Below are positions 11,609 to 22,262 of a stretch of DNA of 64,000 nt, piece by piece. Position 1 is the stretch's first letter, and every line of letters begins with the position of its first letter. The position numbers were made by a program, and so were the translations under genes. This DNA comes from Saururus chinensis (lineage: Eukaryota; Streptophyta; Magnoliopsida; Piperales; Saururaceae), in assembly GCA_035235625.1 (NCBI GenBank), contig CP141141.1:10289968-10353967 (forward strand). Reading direction: 5' to 3'. The notes under the pieces are model-generated. The model was not told the DNA's origin and ran no database searches. It worked only from the letters and a program-made list of their open reading frames with translations.

Positions 11609-12298
11609 TAGGGATGTTTACATATAGAATTGGACATGAATACAGGGTTGTCCATGTCTATCTGCCATTTGAATATCCCTTGTCCATGTCCGTTTATATC
11701 CGCCCTAGTCCATGGACATGGACATGGACAGACACAGACGAACCTGAACAAGTATTTCAACACCTAAATTTTTATCCCAATTCAAATTTTTTAGTACTTC
11801 TGTAGCATGTTAAAACTATCCTAGTATGCTATATTGGTACTAGATCAATGTTTTTAAGCTGTCTAATACCTATGTAGCATGTTAAGATTGTCCTAACATG
11901 CTACATAAGTTTTGGATTCATATTTTCAAACTATCCAAAACCTATATAGCATGTTAGGACTGTTTTAACATGCTACATAAGTATTGGATTCTTATTTTTA
12001 AGTTGCCAGGTGCCTACATAACATGTTAGACTGTCCTAAATGCTACATAGGAACTGAATTCTATTTTTCTTCTTCTAATAGTTAGTAATAATTACTACAA
12101 TAGTTAAGGGAGTGTTATGTAAGGGTAGTGGACGCGAATGTCTACGGACAAAGACATGGGTATGTCCGTGTCCGTATTTTCCTATTAGTGTGGACAAAAA
12201 ACTTGGTCCATATCTGCCCAGACCAAAAATATTGTCCATTCTATATATAAATAGACATGGATGGACATACGGACAACAGACATTCATGAACACCCCTA
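11609..12298. mobile_element. hAT-type MITE carrying a 72-bp minisatellite
   Basis: The 690-bp element begins tagggatgtttacat and ends, read on the opposite strand, taggggtgttcatga. It is flanked by a perfect 8-bp duplication ACATCACA (11601-11608 and 12299-12306). An 8-bp duplication with TAGGG termini is the signature of hAT elements. There is no transposase frame, so it is non-autonomous. Subterminal regions are rich in gtccatg/ggacat words (11655-11735 and 12130-12280), as in hAT transposase-binding zones. The centre is the minisatellite described separately. Confidence 0.85.
11803..12085. repeat. 72-bp tandem repeat, four hairpin-forming units
   Basis: Units start at 11803, 11875, 11947 and 12019, exactly 72 bp apart. 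Each contains an inverted pair tagcatgtta ... taacatgcta (or close variants) separated by about 8 bases, so each unit can form its own stem-loop. Unit sequences have diverged but the period has been kept. Confidence 0.85.
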
Positions 12299-12430
12299 AC
12301 ATCACATAAGTAATCATTAAGACGACAACTAACGAAATTCAATGTCACTAGCTTGTCTAAATCTTTTATTACCTCACTTCCCATTGTCATTAGGAATTAT
12401 TCCTTAACCTCATTTGCTTTTAGATAAAGT

Positions 12431-12445
12431 AGTGCTCCGATACTA
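12431..12445 (-). other. Primer-binding site of the X element
   Basis: On the minus strand tagtatcggagcact lies nine bases beyond the LTR end at 12455. It is a variant of the initiator-Met tRNA site, similar to tggtatcggagc of the Z element (56149). Confidence 0.65.
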
Positions 12446-14794
12446 AAACTTACTTGTCACACCCTCCACATACCTAAACCCGGTCTAGGAAGAAGGCGAT
12501 ATACAACACGACGAAGAAGTGGAAAGAATTGTAGAAGACTTAACCCATCCTGGGTGAATGCTCATTGAAGTACGTGCACGTGCCCTTTGTGCAAAAGCAA
12601 ATAGAGGAAGATAAAAGAGACTAACTAACAATCTTAGTCCTCACAATACCCACATAATCTAGATAATAACATGATCTCAAGCCTTAGGGCTACACAAGTC
12701 TAAAGTCATTACTAGCTAAACAACATATAAGATAAAGTCAAATAGGAGATCATCTATCACATAAACAAGTCTAACACAACCTAAATATCTAGCCCCCTCT
12801 CATGGTGCAAGTCCATCCTCATGCTTTACATAAATTCCATTCAGAGCACCTGCATGACATAGCATACAACCCCAAAACAAAACCATAAACAAAAGAGGGG
12901 TTTTGATATAGAATACAAACTCATGAAAACACCACATGCATTCTCAATCTAAACATATATCACATATCCATTCTCTACGCCTGTGCATTATGAGATAAAC
13001 CACATTCCATATGCACACTCATGCCACTTGTGAATCATGAGATAAATACATTCCATATACACATCCATGCCACCTATGCATCATAGGTTCATTCATAATT
13101 CATAATACATGCACACCCTATGCAAACATTTAAGTCTCATGGTTAATTCACATCCTGCATGAAGCAAGTATCAATATTCACATTCACCATGCATAATCAA
13201 GTGTATCAAACATATTTCATCTTGCATACTTAAGTATAACCATTCTCATATGCACCATGTGTAACATAAGAATCATTGTCCCTACACAACCGGTGCCAAT
13301 GAGCATTATATACCATACACATGCATAAATTATCCAGTGAATGTCTTACAATTGAGAAAACAACCCTGCTCACCCTGAACGAAGCCTAAGTAGACCTACT
13401 CACCTAGGATATCCCTAACGGGGATGGTCCGAATTCCTAAAAAAGAAAACTCAAATAGTTTGGGTAAGCTCCCTAGCTGGGAAAATACCCCCTGGTAAGC
13501 CGGTGCACACGGACAAACCAACCTAGAATCTTTTGTTCAGAATCACATCAATTAACTCATTATAGCAAATTCACTCTTCTCACCCGCGGAGGAAACTCGT
13601 CCTCAAAGGGACATAAAACCTCGTTCATTGGAAGTAAACCCCCGTCTTTTCGGACTTAAAACCAATTCAATAAACCTCTGAGCAGCTAATCCATAAAATA
13701 ATGACACCCAATCGATTAATCATGGTTAAACATGAATAATTTTTGCTTTTAAATCATTCTTATGATGCATGCAACATGATACATACGTGAGCAAATGTTA
13801 AACGAATGCAAACATAGGTAAACATACTCTAGTCAGTTCTAACATGCATGAAGCATGATTCATTTGTGACAATTAAAATTAGACAAGCATAAACAAGAAT
13901 ATCCATACATGGTAATGTTCATACTTGAACTAAAACATGTGGAACATAAATCATCTATAATCAATGTGACATATGAAGGTATCCATAGTTCATCATGGTT
14001 ATAATTAACCTACTGGAGTAAATGCAAAGAAATAATTGAAAATACAAATTTAAAACAAGTAGAACTTCAAGCTAAACCTAGACAAGTATAGTCATTTTGA
14101 TGCATAAGCTAAATCATAATCTAAGGAAGTTCATATGCAATTAAGGTGACAATTATAAGTAATCATAACTCATCATAGTCATAGAGAATTAGTTTATTAG
14201 AAAAGAACAATAAATGACAAAAAATCCACAAATTAAGCCATTTTCACCAAAATTGTGTTTGGTTGTTAGAATGGCCCTACACCCCATTCGAACGTTGGCT
14301 GTTCAAACGGTTAGACACCCTGCTTGAACGCCTGGCCATTTGAATGACTTGTTAGCCCGTTCGATCGGTCGTAAATGTAAGGACTCTTATCTCTAAACCG
14401 GTTTTTGGTTTCCTTTAATTATTGATTATCGTGAGACTTACACGTTTTTTGATTTATTCGGCGATTTCATGAATAAATAGTGTTTGTGATGGTTTTAACC
14501 AAAATCAACTTTAAGATTAATGATTTTAAGTAATTTTAAAACAAATGTGAATTTTTGGGATTTTTTTGAATTTTCACTATTTTTCAAAAAATTAGGGTTT
14601 TGGCGACCCCTGTGGGCCCCACCGTTGGAATTTTAGTTTTTGGGTCAAATGAACCTAGATGTCTACTTAAGGTCATACAAAAATTTTTAGAATTTTCTTA
14701 GGCTTAATTAGTGCTTAAATTTGCAAAATACCCATTTTAGCCTACTTTTCCTATTTACACCCCATAACTTACCCATACATACCCCAACCCTTAC

Positions 14795-14800
14795 TATAAA
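14795..14800 (+). promoter_or_regulatory. TATA box of the Y LTR (plus copy)
   Basis: tataaa within ttactataaaagggc. The same context occurs in the reversed Y copy (19208-19213) and, more weakly, in family X (21854-21859), so the core promoter is conserved between families. Confidence 0.6.
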
Positions 14801-15482
14801 AGGGCAAACCTGAGTCATTTCCATTTTTGTGAATAGGCTGAGGAGAGAGGTCAGACCTAATCCCCAATTAGGCCCGAATTAGAAGGTGGTTAAGGTAAGC
14901 CTACTCTAATTAAGCACTAAACCCTAGTTTCCTTCTTAATCTCTCCTACATCTACCATTTCCCCTTTGTTTCAATTTGTTTTTGGACATCAAAAACTACT
15001 GATTTGTGTTTTACTACAAACCCTAACTTTTAAAATTCAATTTTTTGATTTTTATTATCAATAAGCCCTAGACCTAAGTTTTAATTAGGGATTTCTTTGG
15101 TAAATCAATTTTTAATAGAGTTTAATTCAAACTCAATGTATTTTTAAGGTTTTCAAGAAGAGTGACTCTCCAATCCGAGCTTAATCAAGTGCTAAGGTAA
15201 TGGATCTTCAAATTTTCTATTTATCTATGGTAAAACTCTTAACTTTTGGCTTATTTTGAAAGGAGTTGCTTGATTTGGTGTGTTAATGATAACCTTAAAA
15301 AATGGAATTATTTAATCCTGATTTCTTAGGGTTTTGCATTATTATGATATGGTTTAACATTCTGAAAGTCAAGAAGGACTTTTGATGATGATTAGGGTGT
15401 TAGATGTGGATTTGAAGTGTTATCAATGGTGTTTCGATTTGGATTTGCGAAAGGAAGAAGATGGTCTATTCTGCCTTGTTGG

Positions 15483-15621
15483 CGTTCGAACGGCAACATT
15501 GTCGGATTGGTAATTTTTCAGTTCAGCCGATCGAACGGCCTGCTGGGCGTTCGAATGGCCAAACTGTGAATTTGAATTTTTCTCGTTTAGCCGATCGAAC
15601 GGCCTGAAGGGCGTTCGAACG
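15483..15621. repeat. Cluster of five TTCGAA/ATCGAA palindromes in the Y LTR
   Basis: 10-bp sites start at 15483, 15528, 15548, 15592 and 15612. The last four form two pairs at 20-bp spacing (15528/15548 and 15592/15612). Each pair reads cgatcgaacg followed by cgttcgaa(c/t)g with a ggcctg(c/a)(t/a)ggg spacer. The pairs sit about 700 bases downstream of the TATA box. Confidence 0.75.
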
Positions 15622-16949
15622 GCTACACAGCAGAATTCTGTGCTAATGGATGATGTTTATTTCGATGATTCCACTTTAGCTTGCCAATTTTATATGAATG
15701 TGGAGTATTTTTAGCCATATTATGCTACTGAAAATGCATGCTATTGAGGTTGTAAAGTTGGGATATATGATTAGAGATTTATAGAATGGTTTATGTTTTG
15801 TGGCATGATGTTGGAAATGTCATCTTGAAATTATGAATGGTTGATTCACTTTGGTTAAGCATATTTTTAATAGGACTACAACCTATTATTGGGCTTATTT
15901 GTCATGATAGAATGTGGTTAGTTGAGGTGTGAATGTTAGTGAATGCCATGACTCAAGGATGAAATGAATGATCTTATATGTGTGTAGCCTTTGTGGTTGA
16001 GATTTGAATTGGGATATGATTTCAACGATTCTTCTTCTATGATTTCCGTTGGAATTCATGTTTAGATGGAAATTCACATGTGTAGTGTAGTAGTAAGTTA
16101 ATTTCAAGCATGTTGAAATGCATTGAGTGAAGTACTTCTACTAGTTACACACACATGTGGGGGTTAAATGATAATGTTGAAGCTTGATATTGTGATTATG
16201 AATGATGCATTAGGGGCTGATGAGAGCACTTTTCATTGATTAGGATTCATGTATGCCTTGCCTATGTATGGACCATGCTGCATGCATCATGAAAATGGAT
16301 TTCCAATTGAGGCTTCATCGAGGTTGTCACGCCCCGGCGATGCCCGACCGGAGTCGAACCTGATCCAGGGGCCGGTCAAGCGCGCGGGGGCGATGAAGTG
16401 AAAATTGAGAAATGATCTAGCGGAAGACCTAACCCTAACCATGGGCGATTAACAGCAACACGGAGTGCGCATAATCCTTTGGGCAAGAGTAAATAAAAGG
16501 GAAGAAAAAGGTGTTGCTTATCACGAAGTAAACAACAATCTCAAACCCACAAGCTTAGTTAAGTAAAGCCCACATCGGCTCAATATAAGTCATAAGCATC
16601 ATAACTGCAAAATACGACATGAATCCAAGACAAGAACCCTACACAAAGGTTCGAACATAAAGCATGAAACAAACGCAAGTAAGTCACACAACGATCTCCA
16701 TCATCACACCCAAGCTACCTCTGACCTTTCCTCATAGAGGCAATCCTGTCTGTCTGCGTGTCGCACTACGCAGCCCCAAATCAAAACACAAAAGAGGGGT
16801 GAGTTTTAAAACTCAGCAATGGTTTTAATATCACTGTCAACGTAGAAAATACGATAGCTTAGAAATGAGATCGTTCAGATCAAAGATTTACATGGTGCAT
16901 TACTTTTTGATCACACATTCATATCACCTAACACTGCATCATAGTGCAT

Positions 16950-17175
16950 AATTCAACCTGCATGGATGTATTTCTAGCATACATATTTCCACATGCATTC
17001 ACATCATAACCAATCCCGCATTGATGTATCTCTAACATACATATTCCACATGCATAACATCAAAATCAACATGCATGGATGTATCTCTAACATACATATT
17101 CCCACATGCATAACATCAAAATCAACATGTATGGATGTATCTCTAGCATACATATTCCACATGCATAGTATCAAA
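16950..17175 (-). repeat. About 55-bp tandem repeat in the reversed Y LTR
   Basis: About four units of ggatgtatctctaacatacatattccacatgc type. This is the counterpart of the six-unit array at 20160-20515 on the plus copy. Confidence 0.75.
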
Positions 17176-18439
17176 TCAAACTCCATCAAGGACTAACCAC
17201 ACAATAATGTCACACAGACGGGAGCATAGACAAGGCCACGAAGGCTTGTCATGGTCCAAAATTTCTACACAAGAATTAAAGAAAGATCGGGGTTGTCAAT
17301 CCCTAATGCTGCTCGCCCTAGATGATCCTTGCCAAGGATGTCCCATTCTCACACAGAGAATCTAGAGCAGGGGTGTCCGCCCAGGGACATCTCCTGCGGA
17401 GGGAAGAGCCCAAGTTCTCACACAGAGAACCTTAGAACACGTGGTAGCGGGGTGCACACGGCATACCACACTGGATTCTCAGGGTCCAGATGACACACAT
17501 AATAATATTCTCACATATCCGCAAGACAAGTACACAACTCGTCCCCACATCATTCTGTTTAACAAGACTCAACCCGGGGAGTGCACTCATTCCACACAGG
17601 AACTTCAAATCGTTCCACACAGGAACTTCAAATCAAAATATGTCCTTTCGGACCAATCAACTTGCGATTAATCCATGACCGATCAATCCGGCACACAATT
17701 TCATCACATTGCATCCAATCGGTCAAATTCGATTAATCACGATGAAGCCTCAATTGGAAATCCATTTTTATGACGCGTGCAGCATGGTACATGCGTGGGC
17801 AAAGCATACATGAATCCTAATCATGATAAGTGCTCTCACCAGCCCCTAATGCATCATTCATAATCACAATATTAAGCTTCAACATCATCATTTAACCCCC
17901 ACATGTGTGTGTGTAACTAGTAGAAGCCTTGCACATAATGCATATCAACATGCTTGAAAATCAACTCACTACCACACTACACATGTGAATTTCTATCTAA
18001 ACATGAATTCCAGCGGAAATCATAGTAGAAGAATCGTTGAAATCATAGCTAGATTCAAAACTCAACCACAAAGGCTAAACACATATAACATCACTCATTT
18101 CATCATTGAGTCATGGCATTCACCAACATCCACACACCACTAACCACAATCTATCATGACAAATCAGTCCAGCAATGATTATAGTCCTACTGAAAATATA
18201 TGCTTATCCAAAGGGAAACAACCGTTAATAATTTTAAGATAACGATTCCAACATCATGCCACAAAACATAAGTCATCCCACCATCTCTAAGCATATGTCT
18301 CAACTCTATAAACTCAATAGCATGTATTTCCAGTAGCCTAACATAGCTTAAAACACTCCACATTCATATAAAATTGGCAAGCTAAAGTGGAATCATCAAA
18401 ATAGACATCATATGCACAACACATAATTTCCTATGTAGC

Positions 18440-18535
18440 CGATCGATCGCCCTTCAGGCTGTTCGATCGGTTACACGCAAAAATTTGAAATTTACAGTTC
18501 AGCCGATCAATCGCCCTGCAAGGCCGATCGATCGC
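18440..18535. repeat. Paired cgatcgatcg-type palindromes in the reversed Y LTR
   Basis: Sites start at about 18440, 18461, 18504 and 18525, two pairs with 21-bp spacing. The core is mostly CGATCGATCG rather than CGTTCGAACG, but the spacing and the ggc-rich spacer are kept. Confidence 0.65.
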
Positions 18536-19207
18536 CAACACGGCAGAACAGTCATCTTCTTCCTTTAGCAAAATCAAACCGAAACACCATAGATAACACT
18601 TCAAATCCACATCTAACACCCTAATCATCATCAAAAGTCCTCCTTGACTTCCAGAATATCAAACCAAACCATAATAATGCAAAACCCTAAGAAATCGGGA
18701 TTAAATAATTCCATTTTCTAATCTTACCATTAACACACTAAATCAAGCAAACCATTTCAAAATAAGCCAAAAATGAAGAGTTTTACCATGGATAAACAAA
18801 GATTTCGAAGACCCATTACCTCAGCACTTGATTAAGCTCGGATTGAAGAGTCACCCTTCTTAAAATCCTTGAAAACACAATGAGTTTGAATTAAACTCTA
18901 ATATAAATCGATTTACCCAAGAAATCCCTAATTAAACCTTAGATCTAGGGCTTGTTGGTAGTAAAAATTGAATTTTGAATGTTAGGGTTTGTAGTAAAAC
19001 ACAAATCAGTAGCTTTTGATGGTCAAAAACGAATTGAATCAAGGGGAAAATGGTAGATTTGGAAGAAATTAAGAGAAAAGCCATGGATTAGTGCTTAATT
19101 AGAGCAAGCTTACCTTAATCGGCTTCTAATTCGGGCCTAAGTGGGGATTAGGCCAGCCCTCCTTCCTTAGCCTATTCCCAAAAATGGAAATAGCTCTGGT
19201 TTGCCCT

Positions 19208-19213
19208 TTTATA
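19208..19213 (-). promoter_or_regulatory. TATA box of the reversed Y LTR
   Basis: tttata on the plus strand (tataaa on the minus strand) in the context cccttttatagtaagg, the complement of the plus-copy promoter. Confidence 0.6.
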
Positions 19214-20159
19214 GTAAGGGTTGGGGTAGGCATAGGTAAGTTTTGGGGTGTAAATATGAAAAGTAGGCTAAAAGTGGGTATTTTGCAAATTTAAGCACAA
19301 TTTAAGCCTAATAAAATTCTGAAAATTTTTGTAGGACCTTATGTATATGTCTAGTTTCATTTGACAGAAAATAAAATTTTCAACGGTGGGGCCCACAGGG
19401 GTCCCGCCAAAACCCTAATTTTTGGGAAAATAGTAAAAATTCCGAAAAATCTCAAAAATTCACATTTGGTTTAAAATCACTTAAAACCACTAATGTTGAA
19501 GTTAATTTTGGTTAAAACCATCACAAACACTATTTATCTACGAAATCACCGAATAAGATCAGAAAACGCGTAAATCTCACGGTAACCCATAATTAAAAAA
19601 AATCAAAACCCGGTTTAAAGATGAGGGTCCTTATAGAGGTTAATCAAATTTGACCGATTGGATGCAATGTGGTGAAATTGTGTGCCGGATTGATCGATCG
19701 TGGATTAATCGTAAGTTGATTGGTCTGAAAGGACATATTTTGATTTGAGTTCCTGTATGGAATGAGTGCACTACCCAGGTTGAGTCTAGTTAAATGGAAT
19801 GATGTGGGGATGAGTTGGGTACTTGTCTTGCGGATTGTGAGAATGTTATTATGAGTGTCATCTGGACCCTGAGAATCCAGTGTGGTATGCCGTGTACACC
19901 GCTACCACGTGTTCTAGGGTTCTCTGTGTGAGAACTCGGGCTCTTCCCTCCACAAGAGATGTCCTTGGGCAAACACCCCTGCTCTAGATTCTTTGTGTGA
20001 GAATGGGACATCCTTGGCCAAGATCGTCTAGGGCGAGCAGTTTCATTAGGGATTGACAACCCCAATCTTTCTTTAATTCTTGTGTAGAATTTTGGACCAT
20101 GACACGCCTTTGTGGCCTTGTCTATGCTCTTGTCTGTGTGACACCAAATTGTGATTACT

Positions 20160-20515
20160 CCTTCATGGAGGTTGTTATGATATGTGCATGTGAGAATATG
20201 TATGTTAGAGATACATCAATGCAGGTTGATTATGATATGATGCATGTGGGAATATGTATGTTAGAGATACATCCATGCAAGTTGATTATGATATAATGCA
20301 TGTGGGAATATGTATGTTAGAGATACATCCATGCAAGTTGATTTTGATATGATGCATGTGGGAATATGTATGTTAGAGATACATTCATGTAGGTTGATTT
20401 TGATATGATGCATGATGGAATATGTATGTTAGAGATACATTCATGCAGGTTGATTTTGATATAATGCATGATGGAATATGTATGTTAGAGATACATTTTA
20501 TGCAGGATGTTATGA
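20160..20515 (+). repeat. 56-bp tandem repeat in the plus Y LTR
   Basis: The word tatgttagagatacat starts at 20201, 20257, 20313, 20369, 20425 and 20481, an exact 56-bp period over six units. Units also share tgatatgatgcatg. The reversed copy has about four units, so the array length differs between family members. Confidence 0.9.
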
Positions 20516-21853
20516 TGTTAATGACATTATGTGGATTATGCACTATGATGCAGTGTTAGGTGATGTGTATGTGTGATGAGAAAATGATGCACCATGTAAA
20601 TCTTTGATCTGAATGATCTTATTACTATGCTATCGTATTTTTCGACGTTGATAATGATATTAAAAACCATTACTGAGTTTGTTAAACTCACCCCTCTTTC
20701 TTGTGTTTTGATTTGGGGCTGCGTGGTGCGATACGCAGACAGACAGGATCTCCTCTTTGAGGAAAGGTCGGAGATGGCTTGGATGTGGTCATGGAGATCG
20801 TTGTGTGACTTATCTTCTTTGGTTTTATATTTTATGTTTAGAACCTTTGTGTAGGGTTCTTTGTTGTTTTGGATTTATGTCACATTTTATAGTTGTGATG
20901 CTTATGACTTATTTTGAGCTGGTGTGGGCTTTACTTAACTAAGCATGTAGGTTTGAGATTAGTTGTTTACTTTGTGATAAGCAACATTCTTTCTTTCCTT
21001 CTTATTCACTCTTGCTCAAAGGATTGTGCATACTCCGTATTCTGTTAATCGCCCGTGGTTAGGGTTAAGTCTTCCACTAGATCGTTTCTCAATTTTCCCT
21101 TCATTGCCCCCACACGCTTGACCGGCCCTTGGATCGGGTTCGGCTCGGGTCGGGCATTGCCGGGGCGTGACAGTAATAGTTCACTTTTCTGGTTCATTTT
21201 CAACCTCTCGAAATTCAAACTAAAAATATTCCAAAATTCTATATAAATTGAAAATTCATCATGAAACATTATATAATCAAAATCTAAGCCTAGAACATGA
21301 TGGACCTAATCATTCTCATGTTTAATCACAACAAAATAACCATAGAACGTATGCTTTTAGTAAGTCACCATTTTACATCAAGATAAAGCAAGAGCTCAAA
21401 CGAACCTATAATCATGACATTCCAATGAAGAAAACCACTCAAGGTAAAAACCCTTTACCTCTATGAAGCTTGTGGATCGCTTGAACGTGCTTCAACTTCA
21501 AGAAATCCAACCCAAAAATTTAGGGTTTTTAGTTAAACCTAATTAAAACTAGCTAATAGACTTAAATCAACCTAAAAAAAGATAGATCTAAGACCTCCTT
21601 AGGTTAAAAACGAAAAATAACCTAATTGGGTTCTAAATCGAAATTAAAAATATGATTTTGATGGAAGAAAATTAAGAATCAAAATAGGAGAAATGTAGAT
21701 AGAAGTGATTAAGATAAGGATCTAAAGATTAGGGGGTGATTAAGGGTAAAATCTTATTCTAACAAGGGCTTCTCCTTTGGAAAATGGGGGTAGATCTTGC
21801 TTCACTTTTATTCTCAGCCCTTCCCCATTTGGCAAATGACTAAGGTTTTTCCT

Positions 21854-21859
21854 TTTATA
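21854..21859 (-). promoter_or_regulatory. TATA box of the X LTR
   Basis: tttata on the plus strand within ccttttatagtaagg, the same context as the Y family promoter. Confidence 0.5.
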
Positions 21860-22262
21860 GTAAGGATTTTGGGCTAAGAATTAAATTTATGGGTTAGAAA
21901 AATATGGAAAACACCCTAAGTGGCCAATTAAGAATATTTTTGATCCAAAAATAAATTTAATTACACCTAAACCTACTTAGACAAATTAATAGATGGCTTA
22001 AGGCTAAAATAGATGGCACGTCGTCCCACACGGATGTGGAGCCCACGATGGGGACTGCTCCCTTAACCAAGGAAAAATAAAAGAAAATATTTTTAAATAG
22101 GTAAAAATTTGGGCAAATCAAGCTTGACACTAATACTCTTAAAATGAAATTAAACCTTGAGAAATTAATAATTAAATTAACTCATTACCCCAAAAATCAA
22201 AATAAACTGACAAACAAACAATAATTCACACAATTAAAAAAAGGGAATTTAGAGATCTTACA

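Larger units (their letters stand above)
16325..19635 (-). mobile_element. Solo LTR, family Y (minus), inserted in the plus Y LTR
   Basis: A 3311-bp block from tgtcacgccccgg to ccttata. It is flanked by a perfect duplication GAGGT (16320-16324 and 19636-19640). It is the reverse complement of the surrounding LTR: its 17745-19635 part pairs with 14376-16324, and its 16325-17745 part pairs with 19641-21172. On the minus strand the start has decayed from TG to TA. The host LTR joins cleanly across the site (cttcatcgaggt, then taatcaaatttgaccg). Confidence 0.9.
14376..21172 (+). mobile_element. Solo LTR, family Y (plus), itself interrupted by a reversed Y LTR
   Basis: Starts tgtaaggactc and ends ggggcgtgaca. 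Flanks are gtaaa (14371-14375) and gtaat (21173-21177), a 5-bp duplication with one mismatch. Removing the nested 16325-19640 leaves about 3.48 kb. It has a TATA box (14795), paired TTCGAA palindromes (15483-15621) and a 56-bp tandem repeat (20160-20515). No internal region is present. The terminal words resemble families X and W (tgtaa ... tgaca), which suggests a common Ty3/gypsy lineage by inference. Confidence 0.85.
10100..22262 (-). mobile_element. Ty3/gypsy element, family X, truncated after protease, with nested insertions
   Basis: Read on the minus strand the order is 5' LTR (22262 to 12455), primer-binding site (12445 to 12431), gag (about 11420 to 10500), and protease (about 10500 to 10105). 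It then stops at the Copia debris. The LTR without its nested insertion is about 3.0 kb, close to the solo copy at 57425-60471 (3047 bp). Two insertions interrupt it: a Y LTR in the X LTR (14376-21172) and a hAT-type MITE (11609-12298) in the internal region. No right-hand LTR or target duplication remains because the 3' part is lost. Confidence 0.82.
12455..22262 (-). repeat. 5' LTR of the X element, interrupted by the Y LTR
   Basis: Plus-strand ends are tgtcacaccc (12455) and gatcttaca (22262). On the minus strand the LTR starts tgtaagatctc and ends with tgacaca-type bases, like the solo copy at 57425-60471. The segments 12455-14375 and 21178-22262 join into one copy once the Y insertion is removed. 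A cluster of TTCGAA-like motifs lies at 14287-14366. Confidence 0.82.

Noticed and set aside
11614..11805. Frames with Trp/Thr repeats on both strands
   Set aside because: Arise from ggacat/gtccat words in the subterminal region of the hAT MITE.
15483..15621. GTTCGAAC words as tRNA T-loops
   Set aside because: No acceptor stem, D-arm or anticodon arm fits around them; they occur as palindrome pairs in LTRs.
16993..17196. Repetitive histidine-rich frame
   Set aside because: Produced by the ~55-bp tandem repeat of the reversed Y LTR.
20156..20515. Possible CRISPR array
   Set aside because: The units are contiguous 56-bp tandem repeats without unique spacers, in plant DNA.
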